From contig NZ_CP034562.1 of assembly GCF_003970675.1 (NCBI RefSeq), forward strand, positions 3,501,001 to 3,565,000: a stretch of DNA of 64,000 bases. Direction: 5' to 3'. Both the position numbers and the translations under genes were made by a program. The stretch comes from Flammeovirga pectinis (GTDB taxonomy: Bacteria > Bacteroidota > Bacteroidia > Cytophagales > Flammeovirgaceae). The notes under the pieces were generated by a model, which saw nothing but the letters and a program-made list of their open reading frames with translations, did not search any database and was not told the origin of the DNA. Of the stretch, positions 38,569 to 45,440 are shown in pieces (position 1 is the first letter of the stretch; each line of letters opens with the position of its first letter).

Positions 38569-38826
38569 TTAAGCTGCAAGTTGGTTAACGTGCTTAGCTA
38601 ATTTAGATTTTTTGTGTGCAGCATTTTTGTTATGAATGATGTTACGCTTTGCTAACTTATCAATCATAGATGCTACTTTAGTATACAACTCAACAGCTTC
38701 AGCGTGATCTTTTGTTTCACGTAGACGTTTAACAAAAGTACGCGTAGATTTTAGTTGATATCTATTTCTTAAGCGTTTCGCTTCGTTAGAGCGAATTCTT
38801 TTCTTTGCTGACTTATGATTTGCCAT
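38569..38826 (-). CDS. rpsT: 30S ribosomal protein S20
   Basis: 85 residues, basic and helical, the usual length. Begins MANHKSAKKRIRSNEAKRLR and ends KSKLAKHVNQL as in S20, which binds 16S rRNA early in 30S assembly. Monocistronic with its own promoter (38898-38928) and terminator. Confidence 0.97.
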   Translation of the reverse strand: MANHKSAKKRIRSNEAKRLRNRYQLKSTRTFVKRLRETKDHAEAVELYTKVASMIDKLAKRNIIHNKNAAHKKSKLAKHVNQLAA

Positions 38827-38897
38827 TATATATAAGTATTAAAATTCTTAGATTAAGTTTGAGTATCAATCCTCACGAATATCTCTCAAACGGAATG

Positions 38898-38928
38898 CAA
38901 AAATATTGTATTTATTATTAATAAACAA
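38898..38928 (-). promoter_or_regulatory. Promoter of rpsT
   Basis: On the minus strand TTG (38926-38928), 20 nt, TATTTTTG (38898-38905). It places the transcript start about 70 nt before the S20 start codon. Confidence 0.65.
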
Positions 38929-38967
38929 GTGGGTTGTACGTTAACAACGATAAATATCTACTATCTA

Positions 38968-40242
38968 TCAGTCAATTATATCAAATCCCGTATATTTCTG
39001 CAGTACTTTAGGTACTAAAACACCTTTTTCTGTTTGATTATTTTCAAGAATTGCGGCTAAAACACGTGGTAAAGCCAAGGCTGAACCGTTCAAAGTATGA
39101 AGAAGAGAAGTTTTTTTGTTATTATCTCTAAATCTTAATTTTAAACGATTTGCTTGGAAGTTTCCGAAGTTACTAATTGAACTAACCTCTAACCAACGCT
39201 CTTGCGCAGCAGAATAAACTTCAAGATCAAAACAAAGGTTTGCGTTAAAACTTAAATCACCGCTACATAAACGTAAACGTCTATAAGGTAATTCTAATTT
39301 TTGAAGTAGCATTTCTACATGCAATACCATTCTTTCATGAGCTTCTGCAGAATCTTCTGCTTTCTGAACCTCAACTATCTCAACTTTATCAAATTGATGT
39401 AACCTGTTCAAACCTCTAACATGAGCACCCCAAGATCCTGCTTCGCGACGGAAACATGGAGTATGCCCTGCCATCTTTTTAGGTAGATCTTTTTCCTGTA
39501 ACAACTCACCTCTAAAGATATTTGTAATAGGCACCTCTGCAGTAGGAATTAAATATAAATCATCTGCAGGCATATAATACATTTGTCCTTCCTTATCTGG
39601 AAGTTGTCCTGTACCATAACCAGATGCTTCATTAATTAATATTGGGGGCTGTACTTCTGTATACCCTGCATCAACTGCTTCGTCTAAAAAGAAACTTATC
39701 AATGCACGTTGCATACGAGCTCCTTTACCTTTATAAAAAGGAAAACCTGCTCCAGCTACTTTATTACCTAATTCGAAATCAATAATATCATACTTCTCTA
39801 TAAGGTCCCAATGTGGTTTTGAACCACCATGTAAAGTAGGTATATCACCTTTCTCATACATTACCTCATTATCTTCATCAGAGTATCCTTCAATTACACT
39901 TGGATGTGGAATATTTGGGATTTGATATAATAAATTTTGTAACTCTTCTTCAAGTTCAGCAACTGTTGAACTTAAATCTTTTGCCTTTTGTTTATTCTCT
40001 GCAGCAGAAGCTTTAGCAGCTTCAGCTTTTTCTTTTTGACCTGATTTCATAAGCATACCAATTTCTTTGGCACTCTTATTCGCTTCTGCTAAAGCATCAT
40101 CACGGTCTTTTTGAGCACGACGTCTTGACTCATCCAATAACAATACTTTATCTATCGTTTCTACTGGATTTTCAAAATGTCTTTTCTGTAACCCTTCGAT
40201 TACTTCTGCTTTATTTTCAGATATATATGAGACTAATAACAT
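38968..40242 (-). CDS. serS: Seryl-tRNA synthetase
   Basis: 424 residues. An N-terminal antiparallel coiled-coil arm (about 30-110), which in SerRS grips the long variable arm of tRNA-Ser, is followed by the class II core: TAEVPITNIFRGE, FRREAGSWGAHVRGLNRLHQF (motif 2) and NGSALALPRVLAAILENNQ (motif 3). Monocistronic. Because SerRS reads the variable arm and not the anticodon, it is a candidate to test with the tRNA-like array at 44.3 kb. Confidence 0.98.
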   Translation of the reverse strand: MLLVSYISENKAEVIEGLQKRHFENPVETIDKVLLLDESRRRAQKDRDDALAEANKSAKEIGMLMKSGQKEKAEAAKASAAENKQKAKDLSSTVAELEEELQNLLYQIPNIPHPSVIEGYSDEDNEVMYEKGDIPTLHGGSKPHWDLIEKYDIIDFELGNKVAGAGFPFYKGKGARMQRALISFFLDEAVDAGYTEVQPPILINEASGYGTGQLPDKEGQMYYMPADDLYLIPTAEVPITNIFRGELLQEKDLPKKMAGHTPCFRREAGSWGAHVRGLNRLHQFDKVEIVEVQKAEDSAEAHERMVLHVEMLLQKLELPYRRLRLCSGDLSFNANLCFDLEVYSAAQERWLEVSSISNFGNFQANRLKLRFRDNNKKTSLLHTLNGSALALPRVLAAILENNQTEKGVLVPKVLQKYTGFDIID

Positions 40243-40344
40243 TTTTGTCTATTTTATTTGAATTTCAAGTACAAATATAGTTAACTTTTAGAACGAGAAC
40301 TCACTTAAAATTGCTAAAAAAGAAATTACCCGTAAAAACTACCC

Positions 40345-41148
40345 ATGGATTCTCATTTATTTGAATATACATCAATCATTGCATACATAATTACTGGAAT
40401 TATAGCTGGAATAGTTAATACATTAGCAGGAGGTGGATCACTATTTACGCTTTCTTTACTAATGTTTCTAGGTATGCCTGTAGGTGTTGCTAATGGAACT
40501 AACCGTTTAGGTATTTTATTCCAAAATGCTACTGGGGCTTATACATTTAAAAAAAGTAATTTACTTGATATTCCTTCTTCACTAAGGTTTGTTATTCCTT
40601 CTCTAATTGGAGCTATTGTTGGTGCAGTGACAGTAGCTGATATAGATGAGCAAACTTTACAATACATTATTGGAACATTAATGATAGGAATGCTTTACCC
40701 AATTCTAAAAAAGAAAAAGCACTCTCCTGCAGTTCAATTTGCTGTTGGACAAAAACCAAAGTACACTGTTTGGAGAGATAATATAATATTCTTTGCTATT
40801 GGTTTTTACGGTGGCTTCGTACAAGCAGGTATAGGTATTATGATATTGGTTAGTGTATCTAACTTAGGAAAAATGACACTTATTAGAGCCAATGCTATAA
40901 AAATGCTTATTATTGCTGTATATACTTTACCTGTTTTCCTTGTTTTTCTTTATAAAGGACAAGTAATGTGGCTTGCGGCTATTCTATTGGCTGTCGGACA
41001 AGTTATAGGCACATGGTTTGCAGGTAAATTTGCATCAGGATCTGAAAAAGCCAACGAAATAATAAAGTGGCTACTCGTTTCTATGGTAGCAATTTCTATT
41101 TTAAAAATGTTTGGATTACTAACATGGCTCGTACATCTGTTTCAATAA
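40345..41148 (+). CDS. Sulfite exporter TauE/SafE family membrane protein
   Basis: 267 residues with about eight membrane helices in two inverted halves, each starting with the family-type G-x-x-x-G-x-x-N-T-x-(A/G)-G pattern (IIAGIVNTLAGGGS and GFYGGFVQAGIGIM). Family members export sulfite, sulfoacetate or related organosulfur anions; the ligand here is open. The last 25 nt overlap the start of the next gene, so translation may be coupled. Confidence 0.88.
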   Translation: MDSHLFEYTSIIAYIITGIIAGIVNTLAGGGSLFTLSLLMFLGMPVGVANGTNRLGILFQNATGAYTFKKSNLLDIPSSLRFVIPSLIGAIVGAVTVADIDEQTLQYIIGTLMIGMLYPILKKKKHSPAVQFAVGQKPKYTVWRDNIIFFAIGFYGGFVQAGIGIMILVSVSNLGKMTLIRANAIKMLIIAVYTLPVFLVFLYKGQVMWLAAILLAVGQVIGTWFAGKFASGSEKANEIIKWLLVSMVAISILKMFGLLTWLVHLFQ

Positions 41149-42050
41149 ATACTTTTTCAATTCTACTTATCATAAGTACTATTTGTCTTTTTAGTGCATT
41201 TAGTACTTCTGCTGTCTATGCTCAAGAAAATAGAGATAAGAATGCGAAGAATATCACGAAGAAAAAACAATCTGGTAAAACGCAAAAACAGAAGAAAAAA
41301 GAAAAATCAAAAAAGCAGAAATCTTACGAGGTGAATAAAGCTACTGCTCCATTAACTCCTAGTCAATCTAAAGAATATGGAGGTAAAAATACCGGAAACA
41401 AACCTTTAGAAGAGCAGAAATCTAAAAGAAAATCAAAGAATGCTGGGAAAGTAAATCCTAATATCAAATTATCTGATAATGCTCGGAAAAATGTCTCTAA
41501 AGACATGAAAAAATTCAAGCCTTATGTAAATAACAATCCTAAGAAAAAGCAAAAAGCAGTAGATGCACATAAAAACACTCCTATATTAGTTACAGTAGAG
41601 AAAAATAAAGGTAGAAAAACAAATAAAGCTGCTGCCAATCAAAAAGGATATGTTATTGTAGAGAAAAATAAAGGACGTAAAGTAGGTCGCGATGCAGCAA
41701 ACCAAAAAGGATATGTTGTTGTTGAAAAAAATAAAGGACGTAAAGTAGGTAAAGAAGCTGCGAAATATAGAGGATATGTAGTTGTAGATAGATCTAGAAA
41801 TAGACGTATTGCAAAACAAGCTGCTAACTTTGAACCTAATTATATTAAAATAAAGCAACGCCTTACTTTAACTAAAATGTATTATGGTAAAGGGCATGGT
41901 AAGAATTCTTATAAGCATGTGCAAAAGAAAAAGTTTGCACCACACTTTAAAACAATTCAAAATGCTCAAATGAAGGGGAAATCAAATTCCATGAAAGAAA
42001 AGCCTTCGAAATATACTTATGATAAAGGCGAAACAGAAATTTGGAATTAA
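41124..42050 (+). CDS. Secreted Lys-rich protein with four 21-residue KNKGRK repeats
   Basis: 308 residues from MARTSVSINTFSILL, a start that overlaps the TauE gene by 25 nt; the longer frame from 41067 lies inside it. Signal peptide ends in VYAQ (about 33). The mature protein is extremely basic. Between about 155 and 238 there are four tandem 21-residue units built on VEKNKGRK-x-x-x-x-A-A-x-x-x-GY, the fourth diverged to VDRSRNRR. Such proteins may bind nucleic acid, polyanionic sugar or the cell surface. No enzymatic motif. Its stop overlaps the convergent transporter gene by 4 nt. Confidence 0.72.
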   Translation: MARTSVSINTFSILLIISTICLFSAFSTSAVYAQENRDKNAKNITKKKQSGKTQKQKKKEKSKKQKSYEVNKATAPLTPSQSKEYGGKNTGNKPLEEQKSKRKSKNAGKVNPNIKLSDNARKNVSKDMKKFKPYVNNNPKKKQKAVDAHKNTPILVTVEKNKGRKTNKAAANQKGYVIVEKNKGRKVGRDAANQKGYVVVEKNKGRKVGKEAAKYRGYVVVDRSRNRRIAKQAANFEPNYIKIKQRLTLTKMYYGKGHGKNSYKHVQKKKFAPHFKTIQNAQMKGKSNSMKEKPSKYTYDKGETEIWN

Positions 42051-43153
42051 GTACTTACCCAAACCAATATAAACGGCAAGACAAAGAATAATGTAAACAA
42101 GTATAGAAAACCAAATATACGCTCTCTTGCAGCCAAATAACCTAATTTTTTAGAGTACCAAACAGGTAATTTCTTTAGTATAGGAATTGTAGTGAAAATT
42201 ATCACCCCAATAACATTAAATAATACGTGAGTTAAAGCAATCTCAACTCCATACTCAGTACCTGTAGCTAAAGCTGCTAATAAGGCTGTAATTGTTGTAC
42301 CTACATTAGCGCCCATAATAAACATAAAAGCCCTTGGTAAACCAATTTTCTTACTTGCAGTTAAAGGAACAATTAAAGATGACGTTATAGAACTAGACTG
42401 AACAACAGCTGTTAAAGATAAACCTGAGATAAGACTCACAAAATCATTTTTGAAAACGAAATCTTCTGCCTTTAATTTACTTTTTGTCATCAATACCTCC
42501 TTAGTCATACCTCCTATTAATTTTAAAGAGAAGATCATCATAAGTATGGCAATACCTAGTAATACGAATGGATGGCCAGTCATTCCAGAAAATAAGTGAT
42601 CTATCATAGTATCAACTCCTATTCCTACTCCTCTAAAGTGGGCATTCTTAATAGGAAGATCAGTAGAGAAAAAACTACTTGCTATTATTTGTGATAAATT
42701 AGAAAGGAAACCTGTTGTTAATTCTAAAGGCATTAAAATTATTGCAACAAAAATATTAAAAAAGTCGTGTAATGCTGCTCCAGATAGGGCGCGCATAAAA
42801 ACACTTTTATTATCTATATAACTTAACGCTACGATTGTACTTGTAACAGTAGTACCAATATTAGCTCCCATCACAACAAATACAGCATCATCTAAAGACA
42901 CTTGTCCTAAACCAACCGCACCTACTAGTATAGAAGTAACAGCAGAGCTACTCTGGAAAATTGCAGCTCCTAGAAGGCCTATAAAAAAATATATAAAAGG
43001 ATTGTGTGCCGCAGTAACTAATTCTTCTGCAAACCCTCCTCCCAATAAAGTGAAAGAGTATTTCATCACTCCAAATGAAATGAACATTAAATAAAATGCA
43101 CAAATCATGAAAAATGACTTCTTTATTATTTCACCATAATCAACATTTCCCAA
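42047..43153 (-). CDS. Sodium/phosphate symporter, NptA/PNaS family
   Basis: 368 residues with eight or so membrane helices arranged as two repeats, each carrying the family QSSS signature (FQSSSAVTSILVG and VQSSSITSSLIVP), flanked by GANIGTTVTS and GANVGTTITA. These repeats define the Na/Pi cotransporter family (PF02690). Phosphate uptake driven by sodium is inferred; the PhoU-like tail found in some homologues is absent. Convergent with the repeat protein gene. Confidence 0.92.
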   Translation of the reverse strand: MGNVDYGEIIKKSFFMICAFYLMFISFGVMKYSFTLLGGGFAEELVTAAHNPFIYFFIGLLGAAIFQSSSAVTSILVGAVGLGQVSLDDAVFVVMGANIGTTVTSTIVALSYIDNKSVFMRALSGAALHDFFNIFVAIILMPLELTTGFLSNLSQIIASSFFSTDLPIKNAHFRGVGIGVDTMIDHLFSGMTGHPFVLLGIAILMMIFSLKLIGGMTKEVLMTKSKLKAEDFVFKNDFVSLISGLSLTAVVQSSSITSSLIVPLTASKKIGLPRAFMFIMGANVGTTITALLAALATGTEYGVEIALTHVLFNVIGVIIFTTIPILKKLPVWYSKKLGYLAARERIFGFLYLFTLFFVLPFILVWVST

Positions 43154-43327
43154 TTTTTTCTTGTTTATCGTGGCTCTTGCTATTTATCAGCACCTAATTC
43201 ATTAAGTTTGTAAAATTAGTAAATAGTAGTGTTCAAATTACACAGAGTATATTAATAAAAAATGAATTAATATAAATTAAGTGATTTTAACATTGTTAAT
43301 GAAATAATCTTTTAAACAATATTTATC

Positions 43328-44026
43328 GTGATTTTATACTTAATTCCAAGTCTTCTTGCTGCAGAACGTTATGATGTACTGCCCGAAGAAACTAAAAAAG
43401 CATTGCAATCAACAAAATACTTTTTTGTTGAAGATCTTAGAACTGCTCGTCGTTTTATCGGAGGATGGAAGATAGAGGGAATTACAGTGCAAGATCTAAA
43501 TATTCAAATCTTAGATAAAAAAACAAAACCAGAACAGGTTCAGAACTTATTCAAATCTGTTCCTAAAGGAGAAAATATAGGTATTATATCTGAAGCAGGA
43601 TGTCCGGGTATTGCAGACCCTGGTGCTTTAGCTGTTCAATACGCACATAAGAAAAATATAAAAGTAAAACCACTTGTTGGTCCATCTTCTATATTACTTG
43701 CTTTAATGGCTTCTGGTTTAAGCGGCCAAAAATTTGCATTTCATGGATACCTGCCAATTCAAAAAGCAGAAAAAATTAAAGCCATGAAAACTCTTGAAAA
43801 AGATTCTGCCAATTTATACCAAGCACAAATATTTATGGAGACTCCTTTTAGAAATGGAGCTATGTTAGAAGATTTATGCAATAACTTAAGTCCAATGACA
43901 AAACTTTGTATTGCATCAAATATTCAAGCAGAAGATGAATATATTAAAACGCTTACTCTAAAAGAATGGAAATTTGAGAAAGTAGATATTCATAAAAAAC
44001 CAACTATCTTCATTCTTCAGTCATAA
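43328..44026 (+). CDS. RsmI-like SAM-dependent methyltransferase (tetrapyrrole methylase fold)
   Basis: 232 residues from a GTG start. Motifs of the RsmI/tetrapyrrole methylase family are present: ISEAGCPGIADPGALAVQYA, VGPSSILLALMASGL, and FHGYLPI. RsmI places a 2'-O-methyl on C1402 of 16S rRNA, but this protein is shorter than RsmI (about 280) and lacks its C-terminal part, so it may be a paralogue with a different RNA or small-molecule target. It sits just upstream of the tRNA-like array on the same strand but a terminator (44073-44104) separates them. Confidence 0.88.
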   Translation: MILYLIPSLLAAERYDVLPEETKKALQSTKYFFVEDLRTARRFIGGWKIEGITVQDLNIQILDKKTKPEQVQNLFKSVPKGENIGIISEAGCPGIADPGALAVQYAHKKNIKVKPLVGPSSILLALMASGLSGQKFAFHGYLPIQKAEKIKAMKTLEKDSANLYQAQIFMETPFRNGAMLEDLCNNLSPMTKLCIASNIQAEDEYIKTLTLKEWKFEKVDIHKKPTIFILQS

Positions 44027-44072
44027 TGTTAGGAGAATAGCATTTATTTAGCTGAAAATTTGAATTTTGACT

Positions 44073-44104
44073 AGACCTTCACTCCAAAAGTGAAGGTCTT
44101 TTTT
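44073..44104 (+). terminator. Terminator after the RsmI-like gene
   Basis: AGACCTTCACT with AGTGAAGGTCT and a run of six U, 46 nt past the stop. It isolates the methyltransferase gene from the RNA array. Confidence 0.92.
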
Positions 44105-44169
44105 ATGTTAAGTGAGCTACTATTATTAATTCACTAATCAACACTTCTAATAATCTAATGTAATTATGA

Positions 44170-44203
44170 ATTTGATAAAAATAAATCTTTATTTTTATCA
44201 AAT
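44170..44203. promoter_or_regulatory. 34-bp palindrome upstream of the tRNA-like array, possible operator
   Basis: ATTTGATAAAAATAAA (44170-44185), a 2-nt centre, then the exact complement TTTATTTTTATCAAAT (44188-44203). It lies 30 nt before the -33 element of the array promoter. The tight symmetry with almost no loop suits a protein-binding site in DNA rather than a terminator. Between 44105 and 44169 I see nothing else. Confidence 0.5.
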
Positions 44204-44233
44204 ATATAAATATTAAGGTATTTCATTAAAAAG

Positions 44234-44265
44234 TTTGCAGTATAAAATAAAATTCCTTTACTTTG
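44234..44265 (+). promoter_or_regulatory. Candidate promoter of the tRNA-like array
   Basis: TTTG (44234-44237), 20 nt, TTACTTTG (44258-44265), one mismatch to the -7 consensus TAnnTTTG. Transcription would start near 44270, giving a leader of about 60 nt before the first RNA. Confidence 0.5.
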
Positions 44266-44329
44266 TATCAACAAGAAAAGGGAAAGGTAAAACGATTATC
44301 TGACTCAGTTAAAGAAAAGATTATTATAC

Positions 44330-44484
44330 TGTAAGGTGATGAAACTGGCAGACATGCCCTCCTGTCTCGAGGGTGGAGGTTCGCGATAAACACTAGGTAA
44401 TGGGTTGACCACTAAACGTGCGATGCACACACGATTTGTCTATTTGCTAAGCACTCCGTGAAGGTTCGACTCCTTCCCTTACAG
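44330..44484 (+). ncRNA. tRNA-like RNA, copy 1, type A (155 nt)
   Basis: Complete cloverleaf by eye. Acceptor stem TGTAAGG (44330-44336) with CCTTACA (44477-44483), unpaired G at the discriminator position and no encoded CCA. D-arm ATG (44339-44341) with CAT (44353-44355) around a leucine-type loop containing GG. Anticodon stem CCCTC (44357-44361) with GAGGG (44369-44373), loop CTGTCTC, anticodon candidate GTC (44364-44366) after U33, with U at 37. T-arm GAAGG, loop TTCGACT, CCTTC (44460-44476). Between anticodon and T stems lie 86 nt: helix V1 GGAG with CTCC, helix V2 TAGGTAA with TTGTCTA, an apical GTG/CAC hairpin and an extra small TGG/CCA hairpin. Confidence 0.85.
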
Positions 44485-44528
44485 CTACTATTTATTATAC
44501 GAATAAGTAGAACTTTGATATAATACAC

Positions 44529-44671
44529 TGTAAGGTGATGAAACTGGCAGACATGCCCTCCTGTCTCGAGGGTGAAGGTTCGCGATAAACATTTAGTAAT
44601 GAAAGTGTGATGCATACACGATTTACTAAAAGGCTAAGCACTTCGTGAAGGTTCGACTCCTTCCCTTACAG
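44529..44671 (+). ncRNA. tRNA-like RNA, copy 2, type B (143 nt)
   Basis: Same acceptor, D, anticodon (GTC at 44563-44565) and T arms as copy 1. The variable region is 74 nt. Helix V1 is GAAG with CTTC instead of GGAG with CTCC. Helix V2 is TTTAGTAA (44592-44599) with TTACTAAA (44623-44630). The apical hairpin is GTGT with ACAC around GATGCAT. The small TGG/CCA hairpin of type A is missing (12-nt difference). Confidence 0.85.
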
Positions 44672-44716
44672 CTACTACTTATTATACGAATAAGTAGACT
44701 TTTGATATAATAACAC

Positions 44717-44859
44717 TGTAAGGTGATGAAACTGGCAGACATGCCCTCCTGTCTCGAGGGTGAAGGTTCGCGATAAACGTTTAGTAATGAAAGTGTGATG
44801 CATACACGATTTACTAGAAGGCTAAGCACTTCGTGAAGGTTCGACTCCTTCCCTTACAG
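44717..44859 (+). ncRNA. tRNA-like RNA, copy 3, type B (143 nt)
   Basis: As copy 2, anticodon candidate GTC at 44751-44753. Differs at the base of V2, where one A-U pair becomes a U-G wobble (3' strand TTACTAGA) and one loop base changes from A to G, leaving every helix intact. Confidence 0.85.
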
Positions 44860-44903
44860 CTACTACTTATTATACGAATAAGTAGACTTTTGATATAATA
44901 CAC

Positions 44904-45046
44904 TGTAAGGTGATGAAACTGGCAGACATGCCCTCCTGTCTCGAGGGTGAAGGTTCGCGATAAACATTTAGTAATGAAAGTGTGATGCATACACGATTTA
45001 CTAGAAGGCTAAGCACTTCGTGAAGGTTCGACTCCTTCCCTTACAG
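44904..45046 (+). ncRNA. tRNA-like RNA, copy 4, type B (143 nt)
   Basis: As copy 3 with the original A in the loop before V2; anticodon candidate GTC at 44938-44940. All helices intact. Confidence 0.85.
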
Positions 45047-45091
45047 CTACTACTTATTATACGAATAAGTAGACTTTTGATATAATAATAC

Positions 45092-45234
45092 TGTAAGGTG
45101 ATGAAACTGGCAGACATGCCCTCCTGTCTCGAGGGTGAAGGTTCGCGATAAACATTTAGTAATGAAAGTGTGATGCATACACGATTTACTAGAAGGCTAA
45201 GCACTTCGTGAAGGTTCGACTCCTTCCCTTACAG
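45092..45234 (+). ncRNA. tRNA-like RNA, copy 5, type B (143 nt)
   Basis: Identical by eye to copy 4 across the RNA; anticodon candidate GTC at 45126-45128. The preceding spacer has one extra A/T change. Confidence 0.85.
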
Positions 45235-45279
45235 CTACTACTTATTATACGAATAAGTAGACTTTTGATATAATAACAC

Positions 45280-45434
45280 TGTAAGGTGATGAAACTGGCA
45301 GACATGCCCTCCTGTCTCGGGGGTGGAGGTTCGCGATAAACACTAGGTAATGGGTTGACCACTAAACGTGCGATGCACACACGATTTGTCTATTTGCTAA
45401 GCACTCCGTGAAGGTTCGACTCCTTCCCTTACAG
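45280..45434 (+). ncRNA. tRNA-like RNA, copy 6, type A (155 nt)
   Basis: Same long arm as copy 1. The only visible change is in the 3' side of the anticodon stem, GAGGG to GGGGG, which turns one U-A pair into U-G and keeps the stem. Anticodon candidate GTC at 45314-45316. The array terminator follows after 8 nt. Confidence 0.85.
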
Positions 45435-45440
45435 CTATAA

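Larger units (their letters stand above)
44330..45434 (+). repeat. Tandem array of six tRNA-like RNA genes, order A-B-B-B-B-A
   Basis: Units recur every 187-199 nt. Each unit is a tRNA-like gene of 143 or 155 nt and a 44-nt spacer carrying a small hairpin (CTACTTATT, ATACG, AATAAGTAG) and an A/T-rich TATAATA segment. The conserved cloverleaf parts are essentially identical in all six; the extended arm exists in a long form (A, copies 1 and 6) and a short form (B, copies 2-5). The array is bounded by a promoter on the left and a strong terminator on the right. Confidence 0.9.

Noticed and set aside
41586..41858. Minus-strand frame opposite the KNKGRK repeats
   Set aside because: Mirror of the repeat; the plus-strand frame has the signal peptide and the correct length.
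44330..44484. Group I intron or tmRNA in place of a tRNA-like RNA
   Set aside because: The insert lies in the variable region, not the anticodon loop, and is far too short for a group I core; there is no tag reading frame or pseudoknot series as in tmRNA.
44412..45380. Four minus-strand frames of 63-67 residues with nearly identical sequences in the tRNA-like array
   Set aside because: They repeat only because the RNA units repeat, have no start signals or coding bias, and lie antisense to a structured RNA.
44330..45434. CRISPR array
   Set aside because: Units of about 188 nt with nearly identical spacers, complete cloverleaf pairing, and no cas genes.
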